A DNA stretch of 64,000 nucleotides from Ischnura elegans. Lineage: Eukaryota; Arthropoda; Insecta; Odonata; Coenagrionidae. The stretch is from the NCBI RefSeq assembly GCF_921293095.1, contig NC_060259.1, forward strand, positions 1,302,001-1,366,000, written 5' to 3'. Below are positions 10,406 to 19,275 of the stretch, one piece after another. Position 1 is the first letter of the stretch. The number at the start of each line of letters is the position of its first letter. A model generated the notes under the pieces. It had not been told where the DNA came from. It did no database searches and saw nothing but the letters and a program-made list of their open reading frames with translations. The translations under genes were made by a program, and so were the position numbers.

Positions 10406-11212
10406 ATGACCGCCATCTCAAGTTCCAATATGGCGGGCGGTAAAGCTTGTGCTCTCTGTGCTCGTAAAGTTGATTTTCAAGGTGCGCACATAATATGCAG
10501 TCTCTGCGAATTGCCTGTTCATAAGAGATGTTCTAAACTAAAGGACTCTATATTCTCGGTAATCGTTAGTCAGCCGGACATCGATTGGTTTTGTAACTGC
10601 TGCAATCCTAGAACGAAACCAACTGACGACACTGTACCAGCTGCACAGAGAAATGTGATCGAAGAGCTCAAAACTTTGGTGCTGGATATGAAAAAAGAAA
10701 TTGAACTACTGAAGGAACAAGTACAAACTGCGAAAACTCCCACACGTGATACCCAGCTCACTCTAACTTCCTCGGAAACTGCTGAATCCATGTTTGCCGA
10801 ATTTAAAGATCGCCAGATAAGGGCATCAAACGTTATCTTATTCAATGTCGCAGAAGACCCTAATGCTGAGGAAACTGCAAAAGTGCGTGATATATTAAAA
10901 GTGGTTCCTGTTGTGTCACTAAACAATATTCGCGTGTCCCGTCTCGGCCGCCCTTTGTCTGGCAAGCAACGCCCGCTTAAGGTCACTCTTAAGAATGCAA
11001 GTGATGCTCATGCTGTTCTGCGGAACAAGAAATTGATTTGCGACAAGGACATAAGGATTCGCAGTGATCAAACAATACTAGAGCGAAATTATATGAAACA
11101 GCTGCAACAGGAGCTCGAGCGTCGTAAGTCCTCCGGTGAGCCGAATCTTACGATAAAGTACGTGAATGGTTTTCCCAAAATTGTGAATCAGCAAGCATCA
11201 AAAAACGATTGA
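10406..11212 (+). CDS. CR1-like LINE ORF1 (PHD finger, coiled coil, RRM-like)
   Basis: ORF1 proteins of CR1-group LINEs bind the element RNA in a ribonucleoprotein. From the ATG at 10406 the first ~60 residues carry a Cys4-His-Cys3 pattern: CALC, CSLC, VHKRC, then WFCNCC. This is a PHD/RING-like finger typical of CR1 and L2 ORF1. A coiled coil follows (about residues 85-105, ELKTLVLDMKKEIELL). Then comes RASNVILFNVAE, with VSRLGRP and RPLKVTL further on, matching the central conserved domain of LINE ORF1 proteins. The frame is open upstream to 10274, but only from a non-AUG codon, so 10406 or an ATG slightly upstream is more likely. It is intact over its length and ends where ORF2 begins. Confidence 0.8.
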   Translation: MTAISSSNMAGGKACALCARKVDFQGAHIICSLCELPVHKRCSKLKDSIFSVIVSQPDIDWFCNCCNPRTKPTDDTVPAAQRNVIEELKTLVLDMKKEIELLKEQVQTAKTPTRDTQLTLTSSETAESMFAEFKDRQIRASNVILFNVAEDPNAEETAKVRDILKVVPVVSLNNIRVSRLGRPLSGKQRPLKVTLKNASDAHAVLRNKKLICDKDIRIRSDQTILERNYMKQLQQELERRKSSGEPNLTIKYVNGFPKIVNQQASKND

Positions 11213-12790
11213 ATACAGCTAATATTTCTGTGTATTATCAAAACACCCGAGGTATTAGAACTAAACTTAGTCACCTACGAAGTGCAATCTCCATTTCTCA
11301 CTATGATGTATTTATTCTGACAGAAACCTGGTTGAACGACGATATCTCCTCTTGTGAACTGCTAATTCATAACTATGCTATATTCAGATGTGATCGTTCG
11401 CGTGAAACATCAGATAAATTATCCGGTGGTGGTGTGTTGATTGGAGTGCATCGTTCCCTTAAGGCTCAGGTTGTTAAATCGCCGGTAAACAATGTCGAGC
11501 AATTATTTGTGGCCATCATTGGTGCTTCCTCCAAAATCCTGATTAGTGCTGTCCCCCCAAATCTCATCCTGACTGTTATGAGGCTCACGTTTATTCACTT
11601 GAAAACCTGTTAAATTCTTCTCAATATTCGGAAGTTGTAATTGCCGGTGATTACAACGTGCCAAATGTGAACTGGCTAAATATTACGGACAATAATCCAT
11701 CCTATCACCAAGCCTGGGCCCTTATTAACGGTATGTCATTCTTAGGGCTTTCTCAAAGGAACTCTGTTCACAATAAGCATGGTACACTCCTTGACCTGGT
11801 GTTTACATCCTCTGACAAATTACACTGTGATATTGTATGTGATCCATTTACTGTCTGTGATAAATATCACCCCGCCCTTCACTTTGATGTGTGCTTGTCC
11901 AACCCCATAGAGCTGATTGAGAATTCAATGCAATTGTATGACTTCAAAGCCTGTGATTTTGAAAGCCTTGATAACTACTTGATCAATATTAATTGGCCCC
12001 AAATACTCTCTAATCAAAATATTGATAACGCGACTCACTCATTTTACAGTGTCCTCCAAAATGCTATCCAACTCTACACTCCTATCATTAACATCAAAAG
12101 TAATGGCTTACCAAAATGGTTCTCTGCTGAGCTCAGAAATTTAATATGTCTTAAGAAGCTGCATCATCAAACATTTAAAAGAACTGGGAGTCATTTAGAC
12201 CATGCAAAATTTTCTGAAATCAGAAGGAAGTGCAAAATCCTATCTAAAGAGTGCTACTCTAAGTATATGGACGAGGTTCAATCATCCATTTCACATAATA
12301 CTAAATATTTCTGGACTTATGCCAAGAATACCAAACAGATGGACAAATTTCCTCACCACATGACCTACGACAATATGATTGCTGAAAATTATAAAGAAAT
12401 AGCTGACCTATTTGCCTCCTGTTTTGTCAAAGTTTACAGCAATCAACAGCCTGACAACTTAGTTATACCTATCATGTCCGTGGGTTAAATAATAGCAGGC
12501 TTCCGATCAACACAACCATTTATTATCTATAGCACAAGCATCTCACTACACCACGCCACGACCGCACCATGATGCTCTCTCTGCCACAATCCCTGAACGA
12601 CTGAATCATGATCCAACCCAAGATGGAGGCGGCGCGAAGCACATGACATAAATATACATACACAACAATACCTAACTATGACACAACACTCAATCTGAGC
12701 AAGCTTCACATTTCTTGTGAAAACATTATTAGCAAACTGTCTCATCTAGATCTAACAAAGGGTACTGGCCCTGATAACATTCCTGCAATA
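11209..12790 (+). pseudogene. CR1-like LINE ORF2, endonuclease part (5' half)
   Basis: The frame opens over the ORF1 stop and starts ISVYYQNTRGIRTKLS, then FILTETWL and GGGVLIGV, the N-terminal motifs of an APE-type endonuclease that nicks target DNA for reverse transcription. A frameshift near 11,555-11,565 moves the continuation (EVVIAGDYNVPNVNW, then LLDLVFTS and DKYHPALHFDV) into another frame, open to a stop at 12,488. That stop lies in the inserted 190 bp. The LINE frame resumes at about 12,680 (LSKLHISCENIISKLS, then KGTGPDNIPA) and is cut at 12,790 by the TA-flanked transposon. No AUG sits near the ORF2 start. Confidence 0.75.
12477..12667. mobile_element. 191-bp insertion in the LINE, unidentified
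   Basis: LINE coding sequence stops making sense here and resumes afterwards. The insert is flanked by similar 12- to 13-mers, ATACCTATCATG (12465-12476) and ATACCTAACTATG (12668-12680), probably a decayed target duplication. The insert is GC-richer than its surroundings and has no obvious TIRs or tRNA boxes. Confidence 0.45.
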
Positions 12791-13738
12791 GGGAAGTGCA
12801 CTAATTTTTTTTTTATTGCTGAATTTGAAAGTTTAGCCTAAAAAAGAAACATTACTATAGTCACTTTTATTTTCTGCATCTGGGGTATGCACTTTAAAAC
12901 GTTTTGAAAGTCGGAAATTTTCATGTTGCGCTGAAACACAGTGCCTCCATCTTGATTGAGATGTGACGTCACAAGGCAGTAGTCACCAGTGGAGTATCGC
13001 TGTATTCCGTCGCCTTCTTTAGCGCGGCGAGAGTTTCCGGGAATCGGTGGAGTTTGCTTCCTAAAAATGTCGTCTAGTACCGAAAACATGAATTCAAAAT
13101 AGAATTATAAATGATTTTTTGTTCCAAATTTCATCTCGACGTCGAAACAAAAGCCTGGAGAAGATATTCATTCCCGTGCCTTAAGCACACCCAGCTAGCA
13201 CATTATAAGTCATTGAGATAAGGTGAAAGGAAGAAATAAGGAAGTCGCTTCTCAAGTAAGCTTGTTATGGGTTTCTTACGGCCAGGGCGACAAACATCCA
13301 GAGTAATGGCAAAATGGATGCCAAACTTTCAGCACTTCCGTAGATGCTGTTATTATCCCATCGTTACAGAGTGTTAATTAAGGCCTTTATGCATTAAAAC
13401 AATGTTTTTATTATTGGCGCTTCTATATTATGAGGAGAAATAACATCATACCGCCATAATTTGAAAATCATTCACATTTATGAACTGATAGCTTAACGAA
13501 GGTCGTAAGAAAAACACAATTTCACAAGAATACCAACGTAGAATAATATAAAAATGCCGGAAGGAACATCTAAAATACGTATTGTAGTTGTCGGGTTATC
13601 AAACCATAATTTAAAATTCATAAATGTTAAAATGTATGGACCTTGAATAAATTCAGTTTTTCATGCACATGCCAAACAAGTTTTTTTACATAATTGGATA
13701 TTTAATTAGTAACTACGCCACTTACTCTCAACAACTGC

Positions 13739-13805
13739 CGTGGTGTAGTGGTTAGCGAGCTATTGGTCGGTTCCGAGGGTCGCACGTTCGGATCCATCCT
13801 GACGT
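13739..13805 (+). other. tRNA-like sequence (SINE head or tRNA pseudogene)
   Basis: GCCGTGGTGTAGTGGTTAGC resembles an A-box region and CGTTCGGATCC a B box, spaced as in a tRNA; a T-rich run follows. The sequence does not close into a clean cloverleaf by eye, so a tRNA-derived SINE head is more likely than a functional tRNA. Confidence 0.4.
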
Positions 13806-13980
13806 TATTTTTTTTCTTTCCGCCGCGTGGATAAAGTACTTGAACTATGCTTTATATCTTCACTAGCCGGTTGCTTGCAGTTATTAATTTTTTTCTATTT
13901 ACGGGAAAATCTGTTATCAGTTGTTCAGCCCTTCTAAAAACTCGCTAAATTTCCCCAATAGCCTTTAAATTCATGTCAAG

Positions 13981-14290
13981 ATGAGCCGCGTAGCATGTGT
14001 AGTACGCTGTTCAGCCGCCTTTGGCGCTCCAACAGAAGTGAATTACATTGCCTGAGGATATTTGACGGCATTCCTTACCTAAACGCCCCTAACGTCTTAC
14101 CCTTGCCTTATATAAGTCCCTTAGCTTACGATAAGCTGCTTATCAATTTTTTCCGTAAGAAAACCATAAGAAACGGTTAACTCACTTACTTTGTGCTATC
14201 TGGGCAAGCTATACGGAATAAATGGTTCAAGGCTGCTCCTGACTCTTACCTATCGATGATATTCTGTTTTGAAGATCATTTGAAGGTATT
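13981..14290 (+). pseudogene. THAP-like zinc-finger domain remnant
   Basis: THAP domains bind DNA and recur in transposases (P elements, IS4EU) and domesticated relatives. From ATG 13981 the text reads MSRVACVVRCSAAFG, giving the first Cys pair. Then, after stops and frame changes, comes RNKWFKAAPD and finally CFEDHLKV, which matches the W...C-x2-H end of the fold. A splice-donor-like AAG/GTATTG follows at about 14,285. The domain is disrupted by stops. It is the only coding trace in the TA-flanked element, so it likely derives from the element's own transposase. Confidence 0.45.
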
Positions 14291-14571
14291 GTAAGATCAA
14301 ATTGATATTTATATTATAATAATTTACTTAATAGGTACCTTAGTCACATCAGAAAGTGTGTTGAGTCAAAATATAGCATCTTCCGCGTAGACCTACGTAA
14401 TTTATAAACTGAAAGTAGTTTGGTTAAAGAATTATGGCGCGACTGTTTTTTTACACGACCGGGCAAAATGCGTACTTTGCCCATGATATGTGCATATATG
14501 ATAACAAACGATTTTTGTTAAAGTTAATCTTTATTTGTTGAAATTAATACATTTACAGGTGATACAGATAT

Positions 14572-14835
14572 AAAGGTACACGGCAGGTCGCGCAGCGTAA
14601 TTTGTACTCCACTGGTGACGGGTTCATCTTGCTGATCTAAAAAATTAGCTACAATACCTCGAACTTTGAAAACTCGCAATATAGGCAGTCAAAGTATATT
14701 GTAAGAATACACGAGACCATTATAGCCCAGAATGTACGTACAATGTCGAAATCCTTGGTTTTCAAAGATTGACGTATTTTATACGCCAGCGCGCCCGGTC
14801 CAGGGTTATCAACTTTTATTTCATCCTATTTGTTA
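14572..14835. repeat. Dispersed repeat, copy 1 (inverted relative to 45 kb)
   Basis: About 240 bp match the reverse complement of 45,075-45,310 at an estimated 75% identity. Shared landmarks are ATTAGCTACAATAC, AAAACTCGCA, GAATGTACGTACAATGT, GAAATCCTTGGTTTTC and the end GCGCGCCCGGTC. No coding content or tRNA boxes recognised. Confidence 0.6.
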
Positions 14836-15309
14836 GTTGAAATTATATTTCAGAATGGTTCTTTTAGCACTGGTACTGAGGTAAACTGGTAGGTACTGAG
14901 TACAAGGTACTGAGGTATGTACGGAGTAAGTAAACTCCCTTTGGAGTAATGTGAATTACAAGTGTTCGAGATATATATATGGCATTTTATATTCGCTTTG
15001 TGTTCTTATTAATTATGCCAGTACGCATATTGTTGCTTGCCGCGAGCCTTTAATGGTATGTGCTCTTGCAAGAGTGGTTTTCATTTTTAATGTGGAAGTT
15101 GGTCAGTATAAGCAAAGAAAAAATTAACATTTTAGCGCACACCAACCCTTGTAGTCATCGTATCTCGGCGTTTGTAATGACACTGCTAAAATACCTAAAC
15201 GCCATAATGACGATAAAAAAATTGTCTCATGTCAATGATTGCTGCAATTATAATTAATGATAAACTAGACGCCGTATGATCACAATGAAGGCAACAAAAA
15301 ATAATACCA

Positions 15310-15390
15310 TGACGTAGACTTGAACCACGGTCCTTCGGGTATCACCTTTCCATTGACTTGTGCACGCTACCACTACCCCAACCGACCCAT
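15310..15390 (-). other. tRNA-like sequence (minus strand)
   Basis: On the minus strand GGTTGGGGTAGTGGTAGCG (A-box-like) is followed about 45 bases later by GTGGTTCAAGTCTACG (B-box-like). This suggests the head of a tRNA-derived SINE. It lies inside the TA-flanked transposon. A functional tRNA is unlikely. Confidence 0.4.
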
Positions 15391-16341
15391 TGGCGCATTA
15401 TGGATATTTTGGATTTATATATATAACTTGTAAAAAGTAATGCATGAAAATTAATTGATTACAGCCTAACTAACGCCCTAATTGAAAATGATGCAGCAAG
15501 GTACGCGGTCTCCCCTTGGTAGCCTTAACGTCTCGCATTTCTATGGAGCGTTGAACCTGTCCTCCTTATTCAAAAATTCAGTAACCATAAATACATCAAA
15601 GTTTGGTATACCATTTATAAATCGTTGGAATTTTCCTTCTCCCAACCAAGATTATCTTTTCTTGAACCCATCCTGGACAGCGAACCATTGCAACAACCAG
15701 CCAGCTCGGAAATAAGGCTAACATCCCATGATTCTAGTAGCGAAGGGCGAACGTTCCGGCCGGCGTGAATACATACGCAACGAATGAGTCTTGCAGCAAA
15801 CGTCTGAAAAAGGTTTATTAGTTTGACTCGGTTCTTACAAAAAAAGTTTTGGCACGATAAACGGCATTGTGCCAAAATATATCCAGCAAAAAATTAATGC
15901 CATCATGCATTTATTAAAGATTCAATGTGCTATTCGTACTACTCTTTCCAAACTTGAAGTTGACACGTAAATGAATATTAATATATTACGCAATGATGAA
16001 GTCGTTTACTCAAAAGAGAAGCAGCCAAATATATATTCTGAAGATATTTTATGACAGCAAAAAACGGATACCCTCAAATTCTGTAATTTTTCTATGCAAT
16101 AATAGTGGTAGAACTAAGCGGTGTAGAAGCTGCCTTCTGCTACTGCCTTGTGACGTCACGGCCAATATTCAACATGGACACCCGTTTTCGCGGCCTTTGA
16201 ATTTTTCCATATTTCAGACGGTCATCTCGAATCAAGTATTCACTATTAGGATTTAAACTGTGGTTTTACGACATTATGTTATTCTGAACTCTAATTTAAA
16301 AAATGTGTTTGGTGCATTTGAAACACTAGTGCACTTCCCTA

Positions 16342-17777
16342 TCGTCCTAAAAAGTTGTCGTCATTCATTAGCCTATCCTTTGTTCATATTGTTTAATAAA
16401 TCCCTGGAAAGTGGCACAGTCCCAAGTGCACTAAAGACCAGTCATGTTGTACCCATCTTCAAAAGCGGAGATAAAACTGATGTGTCGAACTACAGACCAA
16501 TTATAATTCAGTCTGTAATAACCAAAGTTCTTGAGAGCATAATTGTAGACAAAATAGCTCCTGACTTAAACTCGTTGATAGTGGAAGAGCAACATGGATT
16601 TCGGCCAGGTCGTTCCACTGTAACTAACCTCCTAACATATCAAGAATACATAATAAATTCCATGTCCCAGCACTCTCAGGTTGATTCAATCTATACAGAT
16701 TTTTCAAAGGCATTTGATAAAATTAATCATAAAATTCTAATTGCTAAACTAAAAGCATATGGTATAAGTAGTCAACTTCTAGCCTGGGTTGAAAGTTACC
16801 TACATGATAGGAACTTGTATGTTAAAGTGAGCGGAGTTCTGTCCTCTGTCTTCACTGCCAATTCTGGTGTACCACAAGGGTCACATTTGGGGCCACTTCT
16901 GTTCCTAATGTATATTAATGATATCAACTTCCCCCTGCATCCATTCAAGTACTTACTATATGCTGATGATTTAAAAATTTATGGCTGCATCCGATCACTT
17001 GAGGATTGTAACAAATTGCAAAATTGTCTCTACAAATTTGAAAAAGGGTGTAATGATAACCTCATGGTACTAAACGCATTAAAATGTAATGTAATAACCT
17101 TTCATAAAATTAAGTCTCCAATTATGTACGACTATAGCTTAAATAATGCAACTATCTCTAGAGTTAGCAGAATATGTGACTTAGGTGTTACATTTGATTC
17201 ATCCCTGACATTTCAGTATCATATCCAATCCATAGTCATACAAGCTACGAAATCAATGGGTTTCATATTCAGAATTTCAAGAGATTTTGATAATATTCAT
17301 ACTTATAAGATCCTCTATTGCACTTTAATCCGCCCTATTCTTGAGTATGCCTCTATTGTATGGTCCCCGTTCTATAACATTCACATCAAAGCTATTGAGA
17401 GTGTGCAACGCAGATTCATAAGATTAGTATCCTACAGATTTAATATCCTCCCTATTATTTATGACCTAACACTATCCCTTCTTAATCTGTTACCTTTGGC
17501 AACCCGTCGATTACACCTGGACATAACATTCATTCACCGTCTACTGCATGGAGACATTGACTCTATTCATCTGGTAGAAATGATCCCTTTCCATGTCCCC
17601 ACTTTAAACACTAGGCAAACATTCATGTTTTCACTCCCTCATTCTAATAGAAATTACACCTTCCACTCACCCTTAACCAGAACTATGCGGAGCATTAACT
17701 ACAAATGTAGTAACATTGACCTTTGTAATTTAAATCCAAAGAATTTGAAGAGAAAACTACCTTTGTTTGTGCATTGA
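16342..17777 (+). pseudogene. CR1-like LINE ORF2, reverse transcriptase part (3' half)
   Basis: The RT domain resumes directly after the TA-flanked transposon with VLKSCRHSLAYPLFILF and stays open to the TGA at 17,777. RT motifs appear in order: VPIFKSGDKTDVSNYRPI, EEQHGFRPGRSTVTNLL, YTDFSKAFDKINH (first catalytic Asp), NSGVPQGSHLGPLLFLMYIN, and YADD (about 16,957-16,971). The C-terminal region ends LNPKNLKRKLPLFVH, as in CR1-group elements. Reverse transcription primes on nicked chromosomal DNA. The upstream stretch 16260-16341 belongs to the inserted transposon. The RT part is unbroken, so the LINE was fairly young when interrupted. Confidence 0.85.
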
Positions 17778-18266
17778 CTTAAATAATTTGTTCTTGTGTA
17801 CAATGATAATGTCTATTTCCACTGTTTAAGAGATATGTGACTGTTCAATATATTATTCTTAACTACTGTGTTTATTTTTTCTATTGTTGGTTTTTACAGC
17901 AAGTTTATACGATTATTACTGTATTTTTAAGAGCTTAAAAATATTTCAATCTTATGATAATTGTACATTTTTGTAATTGGGTAATTTTCCCGTCAATAAA
18001 CCATTAAACTATCTTTACTACCCTTGGTCACATCGACCAGTATATGATTTATTTTTAAGCTTTCTGGGTATAAATTCGAATGGATGAATGATCATTAAAA
18101 TAAGGAAATCTGGCGTTTGTTGTGAGCATATTATTTCTGGAAAAAATGTTTATGAACATTTCACAAGACGCCACGAAAATCCACCTCTCAAACATTACGG
18201 GAAATATACATAATGTATATTTTGTGTATTTTTGACCACATTTACATATGTATTTCCTCTGTATTC

Positions 18267-18420
18267 ATACATATGTAAAAGTGGTACGTGTTACACGATA
18301 AATGCATCTATATTTTTTGTGTATTTTTGACCACATTTACATGAGTACTCAAATTTCAAAAATACACAAAAATACAAATGTATTTATCGTGTAACACGTA
18401 CCACTTTGTACATATGTATG
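18267..18420. repeat. Inverted repeat with GTGGTACGTGTTACACGATA arms
   Basis: Left arm (about 18,267-18,325: CATACATATGTA, AAAGTGGTACGTGTTACACG) and right arm (about 18,362-18,420) are near-perfect reverse complements around about 40 bp rich in TTTTGTGTATTTTT. Related ACATATGTAT-rich text continues at 22,381-22,500, after the 4-kb TIR element that splits this repeat cluster. Confidence 0.75.
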
Positions 18421-18436
18421 AACCCAGACAGCACAC

Positions 18437-18657
18437 TGGTAACGGTATACATATACCGTAAGTATACCAGGTGTATACTGTTTCCTTGAGAATCTGTATA
18501 CATGTTTTAGATTCTAAGTATCCTGAAGCGTATACGTATACAGTATACGAAAGGTATCTGTATACCTTTCATATACTGTATACGTATGTGCTACATATGG
18601 AAACAGTATCTGAGAGGTATATGTATACCTTTCATATACTGTTTCCATATGTAATCT
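18437..18657. repeat. Left subterminal GTATAC-rich repeats
   Basis: Short overlapping palindromic units such as GTATACGTATAC, CAGTATACG, AGGTATATGTATACCTTTC and GTTTCCATATG recur and form local hairpins. Similar units line the right end (22,155-22,366). Subterminal repeats of this sort usually serve as transposase binding sites; that role is inferred. Confidence 0.65.
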
Positions 18658-18910
18658 CAGTGGCGGATGCATATGGGAGGCGCGCCCCCCAACCCTTTCC
18701 TGGCCGCCCGCATAACCAAACATTGCAGGACTACAATTTTAACTTTTTTATGTCATAAAATGGCTTTGTATTTCATGTGCGTATAATTAGTTCAAATAAC
18801 ACTTTCTTAAACTTTGCATGTGACTTGATTATTTTTTAGGATAAAAGTAAAGGTTGGTCAAGATATCTTTTGCGCCCCCCTCTAGATTTTTTTTTCTGTA
18901 TCCGCTACTG
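18658..18910. mobile_element. hAT-type MITE, 253 bp
   Basis: The left end CAGTGGCGGATGCA and right end TGTATCCGCTACTG form imperfect inverted repeats with the CAG start typical of hAT elements. Next to the termini lie C-rich blocks (GCGCGCCCCCC and GCGCCCCCC). The 8-mers outside, TGTAATCT and TGTAGCCA, share five of eight bases, consistent with a decayed 8-bp duplication. There is no coding capacity. It sits within the left subterminal zone of the 4-kb TIR element. Confidence 0.65.
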
Positions 18911-18984
18911 TGTAGCCATTAGTAAACAATTAGTGCCCTTTAAAGGTTACTCTGTCCGTATACTATTTCCATATGTAGCCTTCA

Positions 18985-19275
18985 GTATACACAGCGTCCT
19001 TTCCAATGGGCTAAAACCTTTCCGTTACTTGCGTGCTCCTATGACCCCAAGAGCTACACTGACAGGAATAAATCTAAATTACCTCAGGAAGGGCCACTCA
19101 CACCAAATATGTGGAAGGGTAGGAGCCAGACGAATGGTAGTCCACGTGATGGTGTCACGTGAAAAACACTGTTGGAATTTAGTTGGAAAACCTTGCCAGC
19201 TAACTCTTCCCTGAAAACATGGAGTGGGACCTGTTCGCAAAGGGCAGGTGTCATTCACGGCAGCGAGGTTGGCAA
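18985..19275 (+). repeat. RTE LINE 5' UTR fragment (third copy)
   Basis: This segment matches the two 5' UTR units of the RTE LINE at 35.93-36.49 kb. Shared landmarks are TGCTCCTATGACCCC, GAAGGGTAGGAGCCAGACGA, GGTAGTCCACGTGATGGTGT, AAAAACACTGTTGGAAT and TTCCCTGAAAACATGGAGT, then GCAAAGGGCAGGTGTC and CAGCGAGGTTGGC. It is more diverged than the 36-kb copies and no RTE coding sequence follows. Open frames here are by-products. Confidence 0.75.

Larger units (their letters stand above)
12791..16339. mobile_element. TA-flanked DNA transposon with a THAP-like remnant
   Basis: Inverted ends GGGAAGTGCACTA start at 12791 and end at 16339. TA lies immediately outside both (12789-12790 and 16340-16341), and removing the element plus one TA restores the LINE coding sequence. 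Beyond the terminal 13 bp, imperfect similarity continues for about 200 bp, including GTGACGTCACAAGGCAGTAG in both arms (near 12,965 and, inverted, 16,140-16,160). Inside is a degenerate THAP-like zinc finger, but no catalytic domain is recognisable. TA duplications occur in Tc1/mariner and in IS4EU/ISL2EU elements; THAP would suit the latter better, but this is a guess. Confidence 0.75.
10250..18020 (+). mobile_element. CR1/L2-group LINE, split by other insertions
   Basis: A two-ORF non-LTR retrotransposon. ORF1 (10406-11212) has a PHD-like zinc finger and coiled coil. ORF2 starts around 11,209 with an endonuclease and ends at 17,777 with the reverse transcriptase C-terminus. The 3' UTR runs to about 18,020 with AATAAA at 17,995-18,000 and no long poly-A. 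A TA-flanked transposon (12791-16339) and a ~190-bp insertion (12477-12667) interrupt ORF2. Without them the LINE would be about 4 kb. The 5' end is not clear. CR1 is the best clade guess from the ORF1 type and RT motifs; Kiri or another CR1-group clade is possible. Confidence 0.8.

Noticed and set aside
10570-10986. 138-residue minus-strand frame
   Set aside because: It lies wholly antisense to LINE ORF1, whose plus-strand translation has clear family motifs. It is a shadow frame.
12477-12667. Solo LTR
   Set aside because: Although TG and CA can be picked near the edges, no 4-6-bp duplication fits and the longer flanking similarity suggests a retro-inserted fragment.
13739-13805. Functional tRNA gene
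   Set aside because: A and B boxes are recognisable, but no clean cloverleaf forms by eye and the locus lies inside a transposon. A SINE head or pseudogene is more likely.
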